Source: Trema orientale (lineage: Eukaryota > Streptophyta > Magnoliopsida > Rosales > Cannabaceae). Taken from it: DNA of 64,000 nucleotides. The number at the start of each line of letters is the position of its first letter. Within the stretch, counting starts at the first letter, position 1. A model generated the notes under the pieces. It was not told the origin of the DNA. It saw nothing but the letters and a program-made list of their open reading frames with translations, and ran no database searches. The stretch lies in NCBI GenBank assembly GCA_002914845.1, contig JXTC01000569.1, positions 62,001 through 126,000 on the forward strand. Direction: 5' to 3'. The position numbers and the translations under genes were made by a program. Of this stretch, positions 26,725 through 39,303 are shown one piece after another.

Positions 26725-29159
26725 TCACAAGTAATCCATTGGAAGCTCCCAATCATCCTCCATCTCCTTATTCATTTGATGAAACTTCCAAGTACGAGAA
26801 CTTTTAGTACTTCGTTCAGATCTTAGAGGTCTTTCAAAGTCGGAGTATTCTTCGAGATCGTCAATAGAAGTGCCAGCATTCCGTGAATCCAAGAAACCCT
26901 GGTAAAAGCAAATAAGCAAATTTTAGTAACATTGGGTTATAAAACTTTAAAATATATCAGACTGGAGTCCATCATGACGGTGTCAAGATCTCCTATTATA
27001 GGACATCTGGACCTACCTATGATTTTCAGCCGAGAATGTCACTAGGTTAGAGTAATGATGAGGGGTTGGGTGCTTTTTAAAATGAATAGTAAATCTACAT
27101 ATTTCAGAGACAATGCGTAATGTCAACTAGGCTGGTTCCATCTGACCATAATCGTTAATAGATGACAGACACACACACACACCCCAAAAAAAAAACATAA
27201 AATAAGTCTCCTCCTAATCCTATTATACCGTGTTTGAACTGTATACGACCCTTACACTATTTTGGGAAGCAAATAATAAAAGAAACAATAATGATGATGA
27301 TGATATTACTACTACTACTACTACTTAAGAGCAATAAGAGAGCATCAATTTGGAGGGATATATTTTGTATTTCAAAAACCAATAAAAATGCCAAGAGGCA
27401 TACTTTCTATCAGCTTCAAAAACTTTGGAGGTGTTTTTTCAGAACACTGGGGGGGAGAGAAAGAGGGAGGGAGGGGTGGTGGGGGTGGTTGGAAATGTCC
27501 TATTTTGTTCAAAACCAAGGAATAATCATTCTATTTTCCCAAAAATACAATGATGTACGCTGGAGTCTGGACTTATGCTTGTATTTACGTTGGAAATATC
27601 GTATTTTGTTCAAAACCAAGGAATAATCATTCTATTTTCCCAAAAAATACAATGATGTATGCTGGAGTCTGGACTTATGCTTGTACTTTACGCTGGATGT
27701 ACGCCACTATAAAAGACTCCATGCTGTATTTTATGCTGTATAATGCTGGAAATGTCGTATTTTGTTCAAAACCAAGGAATAATCATTCTATTTTCCCAAA
27801 AAATACAATGACGTATGCTGGAGTCTGGACTTATGCTTGCAGTTTACGCTGGATGTACGCCACTATAAAAGACTCCATGCTTGTATTTTATGCTGGATAT
27901 ATATGCTTATAGCAAGGTGAGGCAAGATTTCAAGTTATGTGCTTCACTTTAGGTGCTCAAGTGCCCTGTGGATTCCTTTATTGGATTACACGTACTGAAT
28001 AAATCATAGGAATGAAAAATCTAAAACGGAAAACTTCTTTTCTGAGAATGAAAATCTCTCATTCACATCCAGGCCAGATACCTAGTTACATAAAGTAAAA
28101 CTGAAGAGCATGGTCAGTGGCTTTAAAATTATGACAGAAGAGATACCTTGGTCAACCTCTGTATTCGTGAAGCTGCAGCTTCATGTACAACAACAGCATC
28201 AGATAGAACTTCCAGCACATCCTCAATAAGCAAAGCATATGTACTAACCTAGAAAAAAGCGGGTAAAAAGATAGAAATTAGACCATATAAAAATTTATGG
28301 GGGACAACTATTATTATAAAATCAGCCAGCAACATAAACCAACTCATAAATTCAATAAGAAAAACAGAAAAAAAGAATCATAATCTTAGCATGCTTATTA
28401 AAGATTATAATATCTAGCACACATACCAAACTTGAGGGGATAATTGAAATTCCAAAAGAATCAAGCTCTAGTGATTCAATAGCCCCTGAATTAATATTAA
28501 AAGTGTATCCCCGCACCTGAAAATGTAAAAGTAAATATTAGACAGTTGAAGTAAAAGGTAAAAAAGCCTAAAAAACCATCAGAAAAAGGAAAAGTGACAT
28601 ACCTTGCCAATATTCCGTCGACCTGGTGTTACAACTTTGTATCCTACCTAGCAATTATCAAAACTTAATACTTCAAAGAGTAAATGTTGATACGCACAGT
28701 GTTGGATCACATAGAACCCAACATGGTAAGCCGGTGCTAAATTTGGATGTAGTCATAGTCTTAGCATTGATGAAAAAAAAATTGCAAAAATTCTACTATA
28801 CACAGAAGTTACTTCAGGGCATCGAGAAATAAGGAAAGAAATGAGCCTACTGCCTGTGTTGTCCAACCTCAGAAAGAAGAAAAACCAAAACAAAATCACG
28901 AGAATATTTCGGATTCCAAGTTCCTACTGAATGTTTACATTAATATGTTAGGATTCACTGAGAAGGAGATATTTAAAATAAAAAATAAAAAACAAACACA
29001 AAAAACAAAACATAACGTAACAAAACAAAAGCTTTTTTTAAAATTACAAACTTGGACAAGATTTATGGCCACATCATACAAATGAAAAACAAGAAAAAGA
29101 AAAAGAAAAAATAAACACACTGATCTAAGACAAATGGAGACCAAGACCAAGAAGGATTC

Positions 29160-29195
<36 letters not shown>

Positions 29196-30082
29196 TGTAT
29201 ATGAACATATATGAAAACCAAAAGATTTCACTAAATGAGAATGAAAGTATGTACTTGAGGCAAAAATGTCCACAATACACATCATACAGAGGGAAAAAGG
29301 AAAAATAAACAGACTGATCTAAGACAAATGGAGGGCAACATCATTAATCTTTAGCAACACTGAAGAAGGGAATTATAACATACCAATGTTTCCAGTCCAA
29401 TCATTTTAAATTCATTTTCGATCACAGTCTCATCCTCAACAAGCACAACATCACCAACCTGAAGAAAGTAACATACTGAATAACAAAAACTCTATAGGAA
29501 CACTTACAATTTGCGCCAAAAACAAGTCAAGAATATTACTTGCATAACTTCTCATAAGCATATAAGTTAAATAAGTCAATAACATAGAACAAAAAGAAAA
29601 AGACAAGGAAAATACATTATGAACAGTATTTAAAACAACTCATTTATAAGTCTACTTATTGCCCATCTTGCCAAGTCATCCACTTCTTCATATTGTATGT
29701 GGAAGAACAGATTATAAGTTATAACAATCAACGGAGAGATAGGCATAATATTTAAAGATGAATAAGCAGAAATTAAACCAAAATGTAGGTGGTTGCAAAT
29801 AAAAGAAGCCAGACCAATCAAGTGAAATTTGAATGGAAGTTTGGAACAAATGAAATACAGAATTACAACCTATGTCTAGAGATTCATTCATATTTGCTAG
29901 CTAGGTATTGTCACATAGACCCTACTGTGAAAAGAGAGCATGTAAAAGAGCAAAAATAGCTTACCTGGCTAACATCCTCCAAAAGAAAACGTTCACTTTC
30001 CCCAGAGAGCAAGTTTGGCCTCACTTCTACCAACAAAACAACCCACTGAAGTGGGGAAAAACAGATTAGAATATAAACCGAA

Positions 30083-30114
<32 letters not shown>

Positions 30115-31421
30115 TAGCATTAAGAAAAGAAAAATTAGAAAGATTTTTTAAATCCCAGTTTAGAACCTGGATTTTTGGAGGGAAAGAAAAAAATTCTGTG
30201 ATTCCATTTTCTCTTGCTTGAATTCAGACAAAAAAAAAACAATGGAAAATATTTTCAAGAAAAGCCAGAGTTAGATTTGATATCATTTATTAGTATATAA
30301 AATTTAGACAAATTAATTAGGAAAGAGAAAAGTTTCAAAATAAAATTCTATAAAATCTTAAGAAAATATTTTCCTCTCTCTTTCCTTGGCTTTTCTTTTC
30401 TCTCACATTTCCCCCCTTTCCTAGTACCTATATGCAAGTAAAAGTCTAAAAAACTGTAGACAGTCGTTTAGTCAATGGCTGAAGAAATCAAGCATAAGCA
30501 GTAAACTAAATTACCAGAATTGCGGTAAAATATCAGGAAGAAAACAACACACTAGTAAAAAAAATAATTTTCATTCATTTTCTCACTTTAAATTCTTCAT
30601 AAGAAATAAGAGGCAATTTTTATTTCAAAACCTGTGTTTGGTGGGCTTTAATTTTTATCTGTAAAATGGAGGCTGGACAGAAAATGAAGGCCTCACATAA
30701 AATTCCTTGGGGAAAAAAAAAAAATTTAATCTTACTAAGAACATATGTAAAATTACTTTTTTTCTTTCTCTTTTAATTGGCTGCCCATTTTCAGGGCCTA
30801 TATATACAATTCCTACTCTGGAGTCAATATAGATAGAAAGAAAAAAAAAAAAAAAGGTAAAACGCTTACAGAGGTGGTATCAACCCAAAGCTGAGAAACG
30901 AAGCCCAAAGTCAAGGCAGTGCGCATGCTAATCACTTGCTTCGCCAGCAAGCTCGACCTCCTCATCAACTGTCTCCCTTTCCTCGACCCGTATCTTCCAT
31001 CCTTACCGTGACCATCACCATTCCCGTCCTCGACGCGGACCAAATTCTCGTCCGCACCACCCCTCAATTCCAGGAGCTCCGAAGAAATCCGCTTTTCTCG
31101 GCTTCGATTCGTCTCGAAATCGAAATCGAAATCCAAATGGTCTTCTTCGCCTTTCTCCCTAAACCCTGACCCATAATTCTCGCCCGACTTCTCACTGGCT
31201 TCTTCTTCTTCTTCTTCTTCTTCTCCACTGCGAATCCTCCCCCGAAACGACCTGTCGTTTGTACTGCTAGTAGCATTGGATAGCTTGGAGCGATTTGGGA
31301 AAGAGAAGTTGGGGAATGCTGCTAGAGTTCTGGGTTTGCTAGCTGGTATGGTTGAAGGAGGTAACTGTTTGATTTTAGAGAGGGAAAGTGATATCGGGGG
31401 CGAAGCAAGGCGGTCGCACAT
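26725..31421 (-). CDS. PRC-barrel domain protein, probably chloroplast-targeted
   Basis: Seven exons: 30870-31421, 29965-30045, 29384-29458, 28603-28647, 28427-28516, 28147-28248, 26725-26898; 372 aa. All later exons join in phase with GT-AG introns. The first about 60 residues are rich in Ser, Pro and Lys with almost no acid (LSLSKIKQLPPSTIPASKPR), like a transit peptide. An acidic linker (eight Glu in a row, then DFDFDFE) follows. From RRSSLLAKQVISMRTALTLG onward come two stretches typical of PRC-barrel folds: VSQLWVDTTSWVVLLVEVRP ... VGDVVLVEDETV, and LVGYKVVTPGRRNIGKVRGY ... ESLELDSFGIS. The C-terminus is acidic and unstructured. PRC-barrel proteins are linked to photosynthetic complexes and RNA metabolism in bacteria; the role of this plant protein is not known to me. 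Confidence 0.88.
27490..27895. repeat. Minisatellite in the last intron of the PRC-barrel gene
   Basis: TATTTTGTTCAAAACCAAGG with its following sequence (ACAATGATGTACGCTGGAGT, CTGGACTTATGCTTG) occurs three times, starting at about 27490, 27590 and 27747. The third unit also repeats CTGGATGTACGCCACTATAA. An open frame across it is just the repeat. Confidence 0.9.
29165..29193. repeat. (AT)n microsatellite in a PRC-barrel intron
   Basis: About fourteen AT units. A second tract, (AAT)n, lies at 30086-30112 in intron 1. Confidence 0.95.
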
Positions 31422-31740
31422 GGTTTTTCCCCCCTCTCTCTGGCTCCTACTGAAGAGTGAAGACTAATAAACTGTTTGTAGTTTGGACTGGCTGAGCTGC
31501 GTCTGTGGTAATGGCTTGTCTGCGATTACGGATTAACAGCAACTACAAGAGAATTAAAACGCCACGTTTTGGAACAATTATAGTTATACCAAGAGAAACT
31601 TTATTTATTTTTATTTTTTTTATGGGAAGAGAAACTTTTATTAATAAAGATGCTTCATGTGAAAGTAAACTATGCTCCATTTAGTAGCTCTTTAAATCTA
31701 TTCTAAAATGGATTAAATGGACAAAATTACCCTCAATTAC

Positions 31741-32301
31741 TAGGGATAGTAATATAACACACGGTGACGGATATCTGTAGTTATCAGATCCGAACGGAGA
31801 AGGGAAAAACCACTCAAGCAGAGAAAATGACCGGAACGGGGAATAACTGCACGGTTAATATGCGGGTATGATGCGGCGACGGTATTAACATAATTTGCAT
31901 CGTACCCGCCCCGATATATATATTTACATAGAAAAATTATTATACATATAAATATCTATTTAATTTTACACTATTTATATTCTTATATCTTTGGTAAAAT
32001 AATGAATTTGGAGAGTTATATGTACTTATATATTTAAATTTTAGATTTTAAAAATTATTAGTATATTTCTGTGTTTTATATTTTGTTGATTATGAAAAGA
32101 ATTTAGTATTTTTATCTTAATTTTTTTAATATTTTATTATTATCAATGGGTAATGGATAACCACAGTTTTTTTCGTTATTCATTGGTTAATAACCGCACC
32201 GTCCATGCATCCAAAGAATGGTTAATGGGGTAGGTATGATATTTCGGGGATGGGGATGGTAATTAAAAAACCGTCCCCGATCCGCTCTATTGCCATTCCT
32301 A
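31741..32301. mobile_element. hAT-like non-autonomous element, copy 1
   Basis: Starts TAGGGATAGTAATA and ends TATTGCCATTCCTA, short imperfect inverted termini. It is flanked by TCAATTAC (31733-31740) and TCAATGAC (32302-32309), an 8-bp target duplication with one mismatch, as expected for hAT elements. No transposase is visible. Confidence 0.8.
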
Positions 32302-32547
32302 TCAATGACCATTGAGCCTTGCCTCTGAGTACAAATGTTTGAAGATAAACTAGGTTAAATATGCACAAAAATATATGGAATTTGTAGTATATGCTCCCTA
32401 ATAAATATTTATAAAATATATACCTATATAAAGTGACTAAAATACCTTTAATAATTCTGACTATATCTTTATGCCTAGAGACCCATTCTAACTTGGCTGA
32501 AGGCTTTCGAAAAGGGAAAAAAAAAAAAAAGAAAAAACCTAACCCAC

Positions 32548-33120
32548 TAGGGATGGCAGTATAACCCACGGTTACGGGTATCCATGGTTATCCGATTCGA
32601 ACGGGGAGGGGAAAAACTGCTCAAGCAGGGAAAATGATCAGGGCGCAGAATAACCGCATCGTTAATATGCGGGTATGATGCAGGGATAGTATTAGCATAA
32701 TTCGCACCGTACCCACCCCGATATATATATTTACATAGAAAAATTATTATACATATAGATATCTATTTAATTTTATACTGTCTATATTCTTATATCTTTA
32801 ATAAAATAATGAATTTGGAGAGTTATATGTACTTATATATTTAAATTTTAGAGTTTAAAAATTATTAGTATATTGTTGTGTTTAATATTTTGTTGATTAT
32901 GAAAAAGATTTAGTATTTTCATCTTAATTTTTTTAATATTTTATTATTATCAATGGGTAATGGGTAGACACGATTTTCTCTGTTATCCGTTGGTTAATAC
33001 TCGCATCGTCCCCGCATTCAAAAGAATGATTAATGGAGTGGGTATGGTATTGTGATTAGTTTTCGGGGATGGGAATGGTAATTGAAAAACCGTCTCTAAT
33101 CTGTCCCATTGCTATTCCTA
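32548..33120. mobile_element. hAT-like non-autonomous element, copy 2
   Basis: Same family and orientation as the copy at 31741-32301 and clearly alignable throughout. Starts TAGGGATGGCAGTATAACCC, ends ATTGCTATTCCTA. Flanks TAACCCAC and CAACTCAC form an 8-bp duplication with two mismatches. Confidence 0.78.
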
Positions 33121-34536
33121 CAACTCACTCACCAAATTGATATTCTCAACCAAATGGAATTAAAATCCTATTATGAGAATATGACTAAAGCGCTTTTGCT
33201 TCATTTTCGCTGGCAAAGGCTCCTGTCGTTTTCGCTTGCTTCGTTCTCACTATGACTAGAAATAACAGGAGCTCTAAATTCAATAGGATGATCTCAGTTA
33301 TATAATAGGTTTAGTCATAATTTAAAAACCTATTATCAACAAGTTAGAACATAATTACCTGTTTTTGGCAAAATGCCATCGAAGAGCCGTTCTAAGTATT
33401 GTCGAAACTGCTGGAATTGCCTAACACTTAGGACAAAAACATACATGCATGCAAACTATGGAAAATACATGATCACATCATGAACGCAGCAGAAAAATAA
33501 CAGATTTAAGTTTTAAAATTTTTACATGAAAACAGTTTTCATAACCATATTACATGCATATATCATATACAGGATCATGTATAACATAAATCAAATCTAG
33601 ATGCATAAACCCTAAAGATTGGATTAGGGTTTACCTCTTGTAGCGTGCTCCTTCTTGATCTCCTTGTAGATGGTGATCAAACCCCCAACCCTAGATCTTC
33701 TTGTCTATGCTCTTGCTCTTAGTTGATTAAATGAGTGGGCACCAAGTTGACCACTCATTGAAATACCATCGAAAGATCATTGGAACTCATGGAAAAATTT
33801 AGCTGTAACAGAAATTTTTGGGTTTTGATATTCATCCCAGCAGAGAGGCGATATAATGCAAGTAAGATAAAGATGAGCTAGGGTGTATGTGTGTGTGTAT
33901 GTGAGAGAGAGAGAAGGGACTATGGGGGGGTAGAGCAAGGGTGCGAGAGAGATTAAGAATAGAGAGGTCTGTAAGAGAGATGAGGTTAAGGGGTATTTTC
34001 ATCTACAAGAGAGATCAACAATGGAGAGAGGAGAGAACAATAGAGCATATCTTTTTAAGGGTAGTTTAGTGAACATGCATATTTTTCAGAGGCTTTGTTT
34101 GGAGCACATGTGCCTCAAGTTTTACATGTTAGTTGTCTTTAATAAATTAACACTTAATTAAAATATCAATTGAAGTAACATTTACATTGTTTCATGTGTC
34201 ATAACACATCGATCAAAATTACATTTTCATTAAACAAGTAAAACATGTGTCAACTCAAAACCAACACGATTTGATTAGGTCGACATGAATTATTACCGCA
34301 TTCTCATATCTGAATGGGTAACTCGACCTATGGCACTTGATATAATACATTCCCAAACAGTTAATTACTGAATGAGTAATTAATTTTATGCTCAGACTTA
34401 CTTACAAATAAGTTCACGAATAGTGGTCAAGCACTCAACTTTCTTTTCTGTTAAGAGAGAATGAATATAGAAAATATCACTGCGAATAATATTGGGGCCA
34501 AATGTGCCAAAAATCTTAAATAATATAAAATTTAAG
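33121..34536. other. Intergenic, no gene seen
   Basis: AT-rich sequence with a GT/GA-rich stretch at 33885-34030. The part around 33460-33700 (ATGATCACATCATGAACGCAG) has the flavour of an old LTR-element fragment, but I could not find matching ends or coding remains. Confidence 0.45.
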
Positions 34537-35005
34537 GGTTTTTGGCGGGATTAGTCTCTGAATTTTTCGATGATTTGCAATGTATCTCTTGAACTTTTTT
34601 GTTTGGCAATTAGGACCCTGAATTTAGAATTTTTGGCAATGTATCTCTTGAACTTTTTTTTTTTGCAATTAGGACCCTGAATTTAGAATTTTTGGCATGA
34701 TTAGCCCCTGAATTTTTCGTTGATTTGTAATTTATTTTTTAATTGTTTAAAAATTTGCATATAATTCAGGGGATATATTACAAATCAGCGAAAAATTCAG
34801 GGGCTAATCATGCCAAAAATCCTAAAGTCAGGGTCCTAATTGCCAAAAAAAAAAGTTCAGGGGATACATTATAAATCTACGAAAAATTTAGGGGCTAATC
34901 TTGCGAAAAATTCTAAATTCAGGGTCTTAATTGCTAAAAAAAAAAAGTTCAGGGGATACATTACAAATCATCGAAAAATTCAGGGACTAATCATGTCAAA
35001 AACTC
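34537..35005. mobile_element. Foldback element of about 470 bp
   Basis: The left half repeats TTTTTGGCATGATTAGCCCC, GAATTTTTCG and GCAATTAGGACCCTGAATTT; the right half carries the same modules inverted (GGGGCTAATCATGCCAAAAA, CGAAAAATTCAGG, TCAGGGTCCTAATTGCC). Each half itself holds two or three direct copies. The open frame at 34840 is part of this repeat, not a gene. Confidence 0.85.
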
Positions 35006-35385
35006 AATGTTTAATTTTGCAATGTACTCAGACATATGTTTAAATTATTTTATATTCAATATATAATGAGTAGAGAGAAAATAATAAGAGAAAATGTGAG
35101 AGAATTAAGAGAGAATGAAAATAGAAAATGAGGAGAAAGAGATGAGAAAAAATGATGAGAAAGAATATCATGAAGGAGAATTAATAACACAATACCATCT
35201 AAATCTTGGGTTGATGTTAATGAATTATACTAGTTTTAGGACTTAGTTCATTCAAATCATAGATTAAGTAATGAGACAAACAATTTTTACAACAATGCAA
35301 CAACATTGATTACATTCATGGGTCCAGAGAGTAAATCAAAGAGCAATTGGAAACACAACAAAATCTTAAACAATAAATTCTAAAA

Positions 35386-36126
35386 CTCCCTATGGCAAAG
35401 TGGTCCCTGAGTTTTTTTTTTTTGACAATTAGATTCTTAAATTTTAAAAACTTTGGTGATTAAATCCTTTTTCTTTGTTCATATTATAGTTTTCATGAAA
35501 TTGAATAGGTTTAAGTGAAATAAACTGGTATTTCATTAATACTAATTAGTTTGGAAGGGTAATAAAAAGAAATTTTAAGATAGATTTTAAATTTTTTAAA
35601 TTTTCTATTTTTTAAAAAAAATTTAAAATAAGGTGCCAAACCAAGAAAGAATTTTTTTTTCACTTAATATGTATAGGTATTTTTTTTTAGCCTTTGGATT
35701 ATCATTTAATGGCTATAATGATGTGCATGAAAAGACATGTATCATTAATGTTATTTCTCTCTCTTATTTTTTACTATTAAAAAATATACAAGATAAATTT
35801 TAATTGGCCAAAACAGTACCTATGTATAGGTTAAAAAAAATACCTACTAAATTGGTGCCCTTTATATTATGTTGTTAATTGTTATTATGTTGTTAATTGT
35901 TATTAACTTTTAGTTATTCTCCTTTCAATTCCAACTAATGTTAGTAAAATATTGATTTTGACCTTCAAAAATTTTGTATGTGATTTGAAAATACCCAATT
36001 CCATCCAATATTTTAACAATTACTCTAGAAAAGGACTTAATTGCAAAAGTTTTTAAAACTTAGAGATTTAATTGCCAAAAATAATAACTAAGGGACCATT
36101 TTACCAATCACGAATAACATAGGGGG
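35386..36126. mobile_element. Foldback element carrying a nested MITE
   Basis: The left arm (CTCCCTATGGCAAAGTGGTCCCTGAG) is mirrored by the right arm (CTAAGGGACCATTTTACCAAT...CATAGGG). The inner parts also pair (GACAATTAGATTCTTAAATT with GATTTAATTGCCAA). About 35668-35860 is a copy of the GTAGGTATTTTTTT MITE inserted in it. Confidence 0.75.
35668..35860. mobile_element. MITE, GTAGGTATTTTTTT family, nested copy
   Basis: TATAGGTATTTTTTTTTAGC at left, AAAAAAAATACCTACTAAAT at right. The interior GTGCATGAAAAGACATGTAT and ATTGGCCAAAACAGTACCTA match the element in eIF2-beta intron 5. Confidence 0.8.
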
Positions 36127-36141
36127 CAAATCATGCCAAAA

Positions 36142-36211
36142 ACCTCTATTATTTAATACAAATCCAATCCAATACAACCTCTATTATTTAATACAAATCC
36201 AATCCAATACA
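36142..36211. repeat. 35-bp perfect tandem duplication
   Basis: Two units beginning ACCTCTATTATTTAATACAA at 36142 and 36177. Confidence 0.93.
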
Positions 36212-36284
36212 ATGCAATGTAATACAAGGTGCGCTTAATAATACAATACAATAGTACTGCAACCAAAACATGGCCAAAGTGTTA

Positions 36285-39200
36285 TTATCGACCTCCAAGG
36301 GTTGTCAAGGTGACTCTATTGGCGGAGCATTTACTCTCAGCTTGTAGCTGATCTGGCAAGTGTTGAGAAGTTAAAAAGGGTTGTTTTGGTTGGGGACGAT
36401 CTGTTTCGTTGCTTAGCATGAAAACTACGTCTGGCATGGTTGGCCTATCTTTGGCGTGGTACTGTACGCATAGAAGTCCCATATGTATGCATCTCGTTGC
36501 TTCTGTAGAAGAATATGAACCGTCCAATTCTTTGTCCACCATGTCTAGTCCCTTATTTTCACTCCACATATGCCATGCCTGGTATATATAAGCATATATG
36601 TATATATGTATGTGTATATAAGTTATTATCATCTATCAGGTTGAGTTTCAAATATAGAGCGGCTCAATAAAAATTATATGAAATCAAATTAAAACGGGAA
36701 ATTATATGAGAAGCTCACATAAGCAATAAGGCTTGTGTATTGGTCAGAGTCATGGAAGCTGAAGTTCCTTTTACCACTAACTATCTCTAATATCAATACA
36801 CCAAAACTAAAGACGTCCGATTTCTCGGAGCACTGTCCTTCCCTTAGATACTCTGGAGACATATATCCTCTGCATATTATGTTATTGGAACAGATAATGA
36901 TCAATATAATTACTACTTGAATCGAATATTCGTCATTTCATTGATTTGTAATAAAAAATACTATCATACGCTGAAAATGTTAGAAGAAAAAGGGTTGCAT
37001 ACCTTGTTCCGGCCTTCCTACGAGTTTCCACAAGATCATTAGTCGCTTGATAAATACGTGCCAATCCAAAGTCTGATATTTTGGGGTTCATATTCTCGTC
37101 CAAAAGAATATTGCTGGCTTTCATATCTCGATGTATTATTTTTACACGTGAGTCGTGATGGAGATATTCAAGACCTTTGGCAACTCCTTTTATAACATTG
37201 AAGCGTGTGGCCCAGTCTAACTCTGCTCTTCTTCCTTGATCTAATAAGTGCACCAACCGAAAATTTGTCAATGATGTTGCTATATGCTTAATCTACTTCT
37301 CATGCATTTTAGGATGGGAAAAAGAACAGATTTCCTTATGCACTCCCCTAGGTAAAACTTGTAAATGAATTAAAAAGAAACACACAACTAAATTCACTCA
37401 CCGAATTGATATCTCAATAGAACAAAACGGATATTCAATTCGTAGGGAAGGGAAATGCAGAAAATAATTAAGAATGACAAAGTACGCAGTATTGTTTAGT
37501 GAAAAACCAACCAAAGATAAAATGATCCAAGCTTTTGTTAGGCATGAACTCGTAGATCAATAACTTCTCTTCCTTCTCAACACAGCAGCCAATAAGCTTA
37601 ATAAGATTTTTGTGCTGGAGTTTGGAGATCGTTCTCATCTCGTTCGTAAACTCCTCCAAGCCTTGTCCTGAGCCAATAGAGAGTCTTTTAACTGCTATAT
37701 CTGTCCCATCTGGAAGTTTTCCCTGCAAATCAATTCAGTCTTTGATTTTGTCAGTCACTACATATTTTATCCTCTAGGTTGTTCTAAGCCATTAATTCTA
37801 TGTTATTTGTATTCGTTTAACCTTATAGACAGGACCATAGCCTCCTTGGCCAAGTTTGTTTTGTACGCTGAAGTCATCCGTAGCAACTGAAACGCTGTTG
37901 AAGTAAAAAATTTGAAGCTCAGACCCATATTTCTCTTCTGGAAACTTCCCTACGGTTCCTTTAATGTACCCTGCTTCTTTAGCATCAAAACAATAAGACT
38001 TAATTTCATGTATACCAAGAAAAGAGATTACAAAACCATCTTTATGAACTCTGCTCTGATTTAAAACACAATAGGGAAAAAAGAGAGAAAACCGCTTTGC
38101 CCTGTTATTCTTTCTGTTTTCCTTTTCCCAAATGAAAGAATATTTTAGAAAAAAAGGTTTTCCTCTAGTTATTATTGGGCAACTTTTTCACTAGTTGAGA
38201 ATTCCTCTGTTACTGCATGAAGCAACAAAACAAATCTTTCCTTAAAAAAATAATAATAAAATAAGAAGAGTCAAATGGAACTCACTTGTCTTCCTTCTCA
38301 ACTTCAAGAAAATGTATAAACTAATTATAAGTATCACAACTGCAACACTCGGAACAACAACAGCAACAATTGGTAGTGTGGTTTTTTTCTCTGCTGCCAA
38401 AAGCAAGGTACAAAATTGATCTTACTGTTAATTCATTGAACGAAAAATATATCAGACACGAATCAAAAACTTGAAACTATGGGGAAAAAAATTGAATAAA
38501 AAAGAAGTTGTACGTTCAGATGGTTTAGGCGAAACCGAAACCGGAGAAGAATTAAAGAAAGGTGATCCTGACTCGTATCGGATACTACAGCTGGGTTTAA
38601 GTACTCTGCCTCCATCCCGTCCGGCGCAGCAATCCGGGATCTTTGAAACGGAGTCTTGTAAGCAACCACTACATTGCGTTTCGGTCAAATCAGGTGTGCA
38701 TTGAACAAGTGCATGTATTGTTTGAGAGTTTGGGACCGTAGCACTCCCCGTTGCGTACTTGCTAACATTTGAAGCAGCTTTACTGATTGTGTCATTAAGC
38801 AAAGGGTTTAACGCCTGGTTGAACTGTTGCACATCCGAGGCGTTGTTTGGGCTTTCCAACTCCTTAATGGGTTCATCTTCCCTGATAGAAAAAATAGAGT
38901 TGTTGGAGTACCGAACCATACAATGCTCGCCCCATAAGATTGCCTCCTTCCGCTTTGGACAGTTGGTCGAAAGCATGCGGCTAGTGTTACTTAAGCAACT
39001 CTGGCAACTGTCGAAGTTGCTGTCTCCCCTGCATAGCCCGATCACGTTGACCCTTTCCGGGTCTTCGCCGAAGGAGGCTTTGTAAAATCCGATGTCGTTT
39101 TCGAAGTTAGATGAGAATGCGCGCAGGATGTTGTCGAGATTTTCTTCGTAGACATTTTTGGCTGCGTAGTCTCCCAAGTCTGAACAGTTCCAGCAGTATG

Positions 39201-39303
39201 AAGCGCCTTCGGTACAGTCATACATGGGCTGAGCAAGGTTAGGGTTGGGAAGGTGTATCATGAAATTGAGGATAAGGAAGAAAAGTATGATCGAGAGACT
39301 CAT
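36285..39303 (-). CDS. Cysteine-rich receptor-like protein kinase (CRK, two DUF26 domains)
   Basis: Seven exons: 38514-39303, 38286-38390, 37822-37976, 37512-37722, 37003-37240, 36719-36869, 36285-36578; 647 aa, typical for CRKs. It is a plasma-membrane receptor-type kinase. Signal peptide ([18 protein letters not shown]); two extracellular DUF26 repeats with the C-x8-C-x2-C signature ([13 protein letters not shown] and [13 protein letters not shown]) and many NxS/T sites. A transmembrane segment is encoded in exon 2 ([20 protein letters not shown]) followed by KLRRK. Kinase: [88 protein letters not shown]. Exon order and phases match the usual CRK layout. The start is the ATG at 39301-39303; no upstream in-frame ATG was seen. 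I cannot assign a numbered CRK. Confidence 0.95.

Noticed and set aside
28935..29285. 116-codon minus-strand frame within a PRC-barrel intron
   Set aside because: Low-complexity, crosses an (AT)n tract, no domain, and is intronic to a well-supported gene.
33460..33720. Possible solo LTR or Copia fragment
   Set aside because: Some wording resembles LTR-element ends, but there are no TG/CA ends, target duplication or coding remains that I could confirm.
34840..35043. 67-codon open frame
   Set aside because: It lies wholly within a foldback repeat and reads repeated modules.
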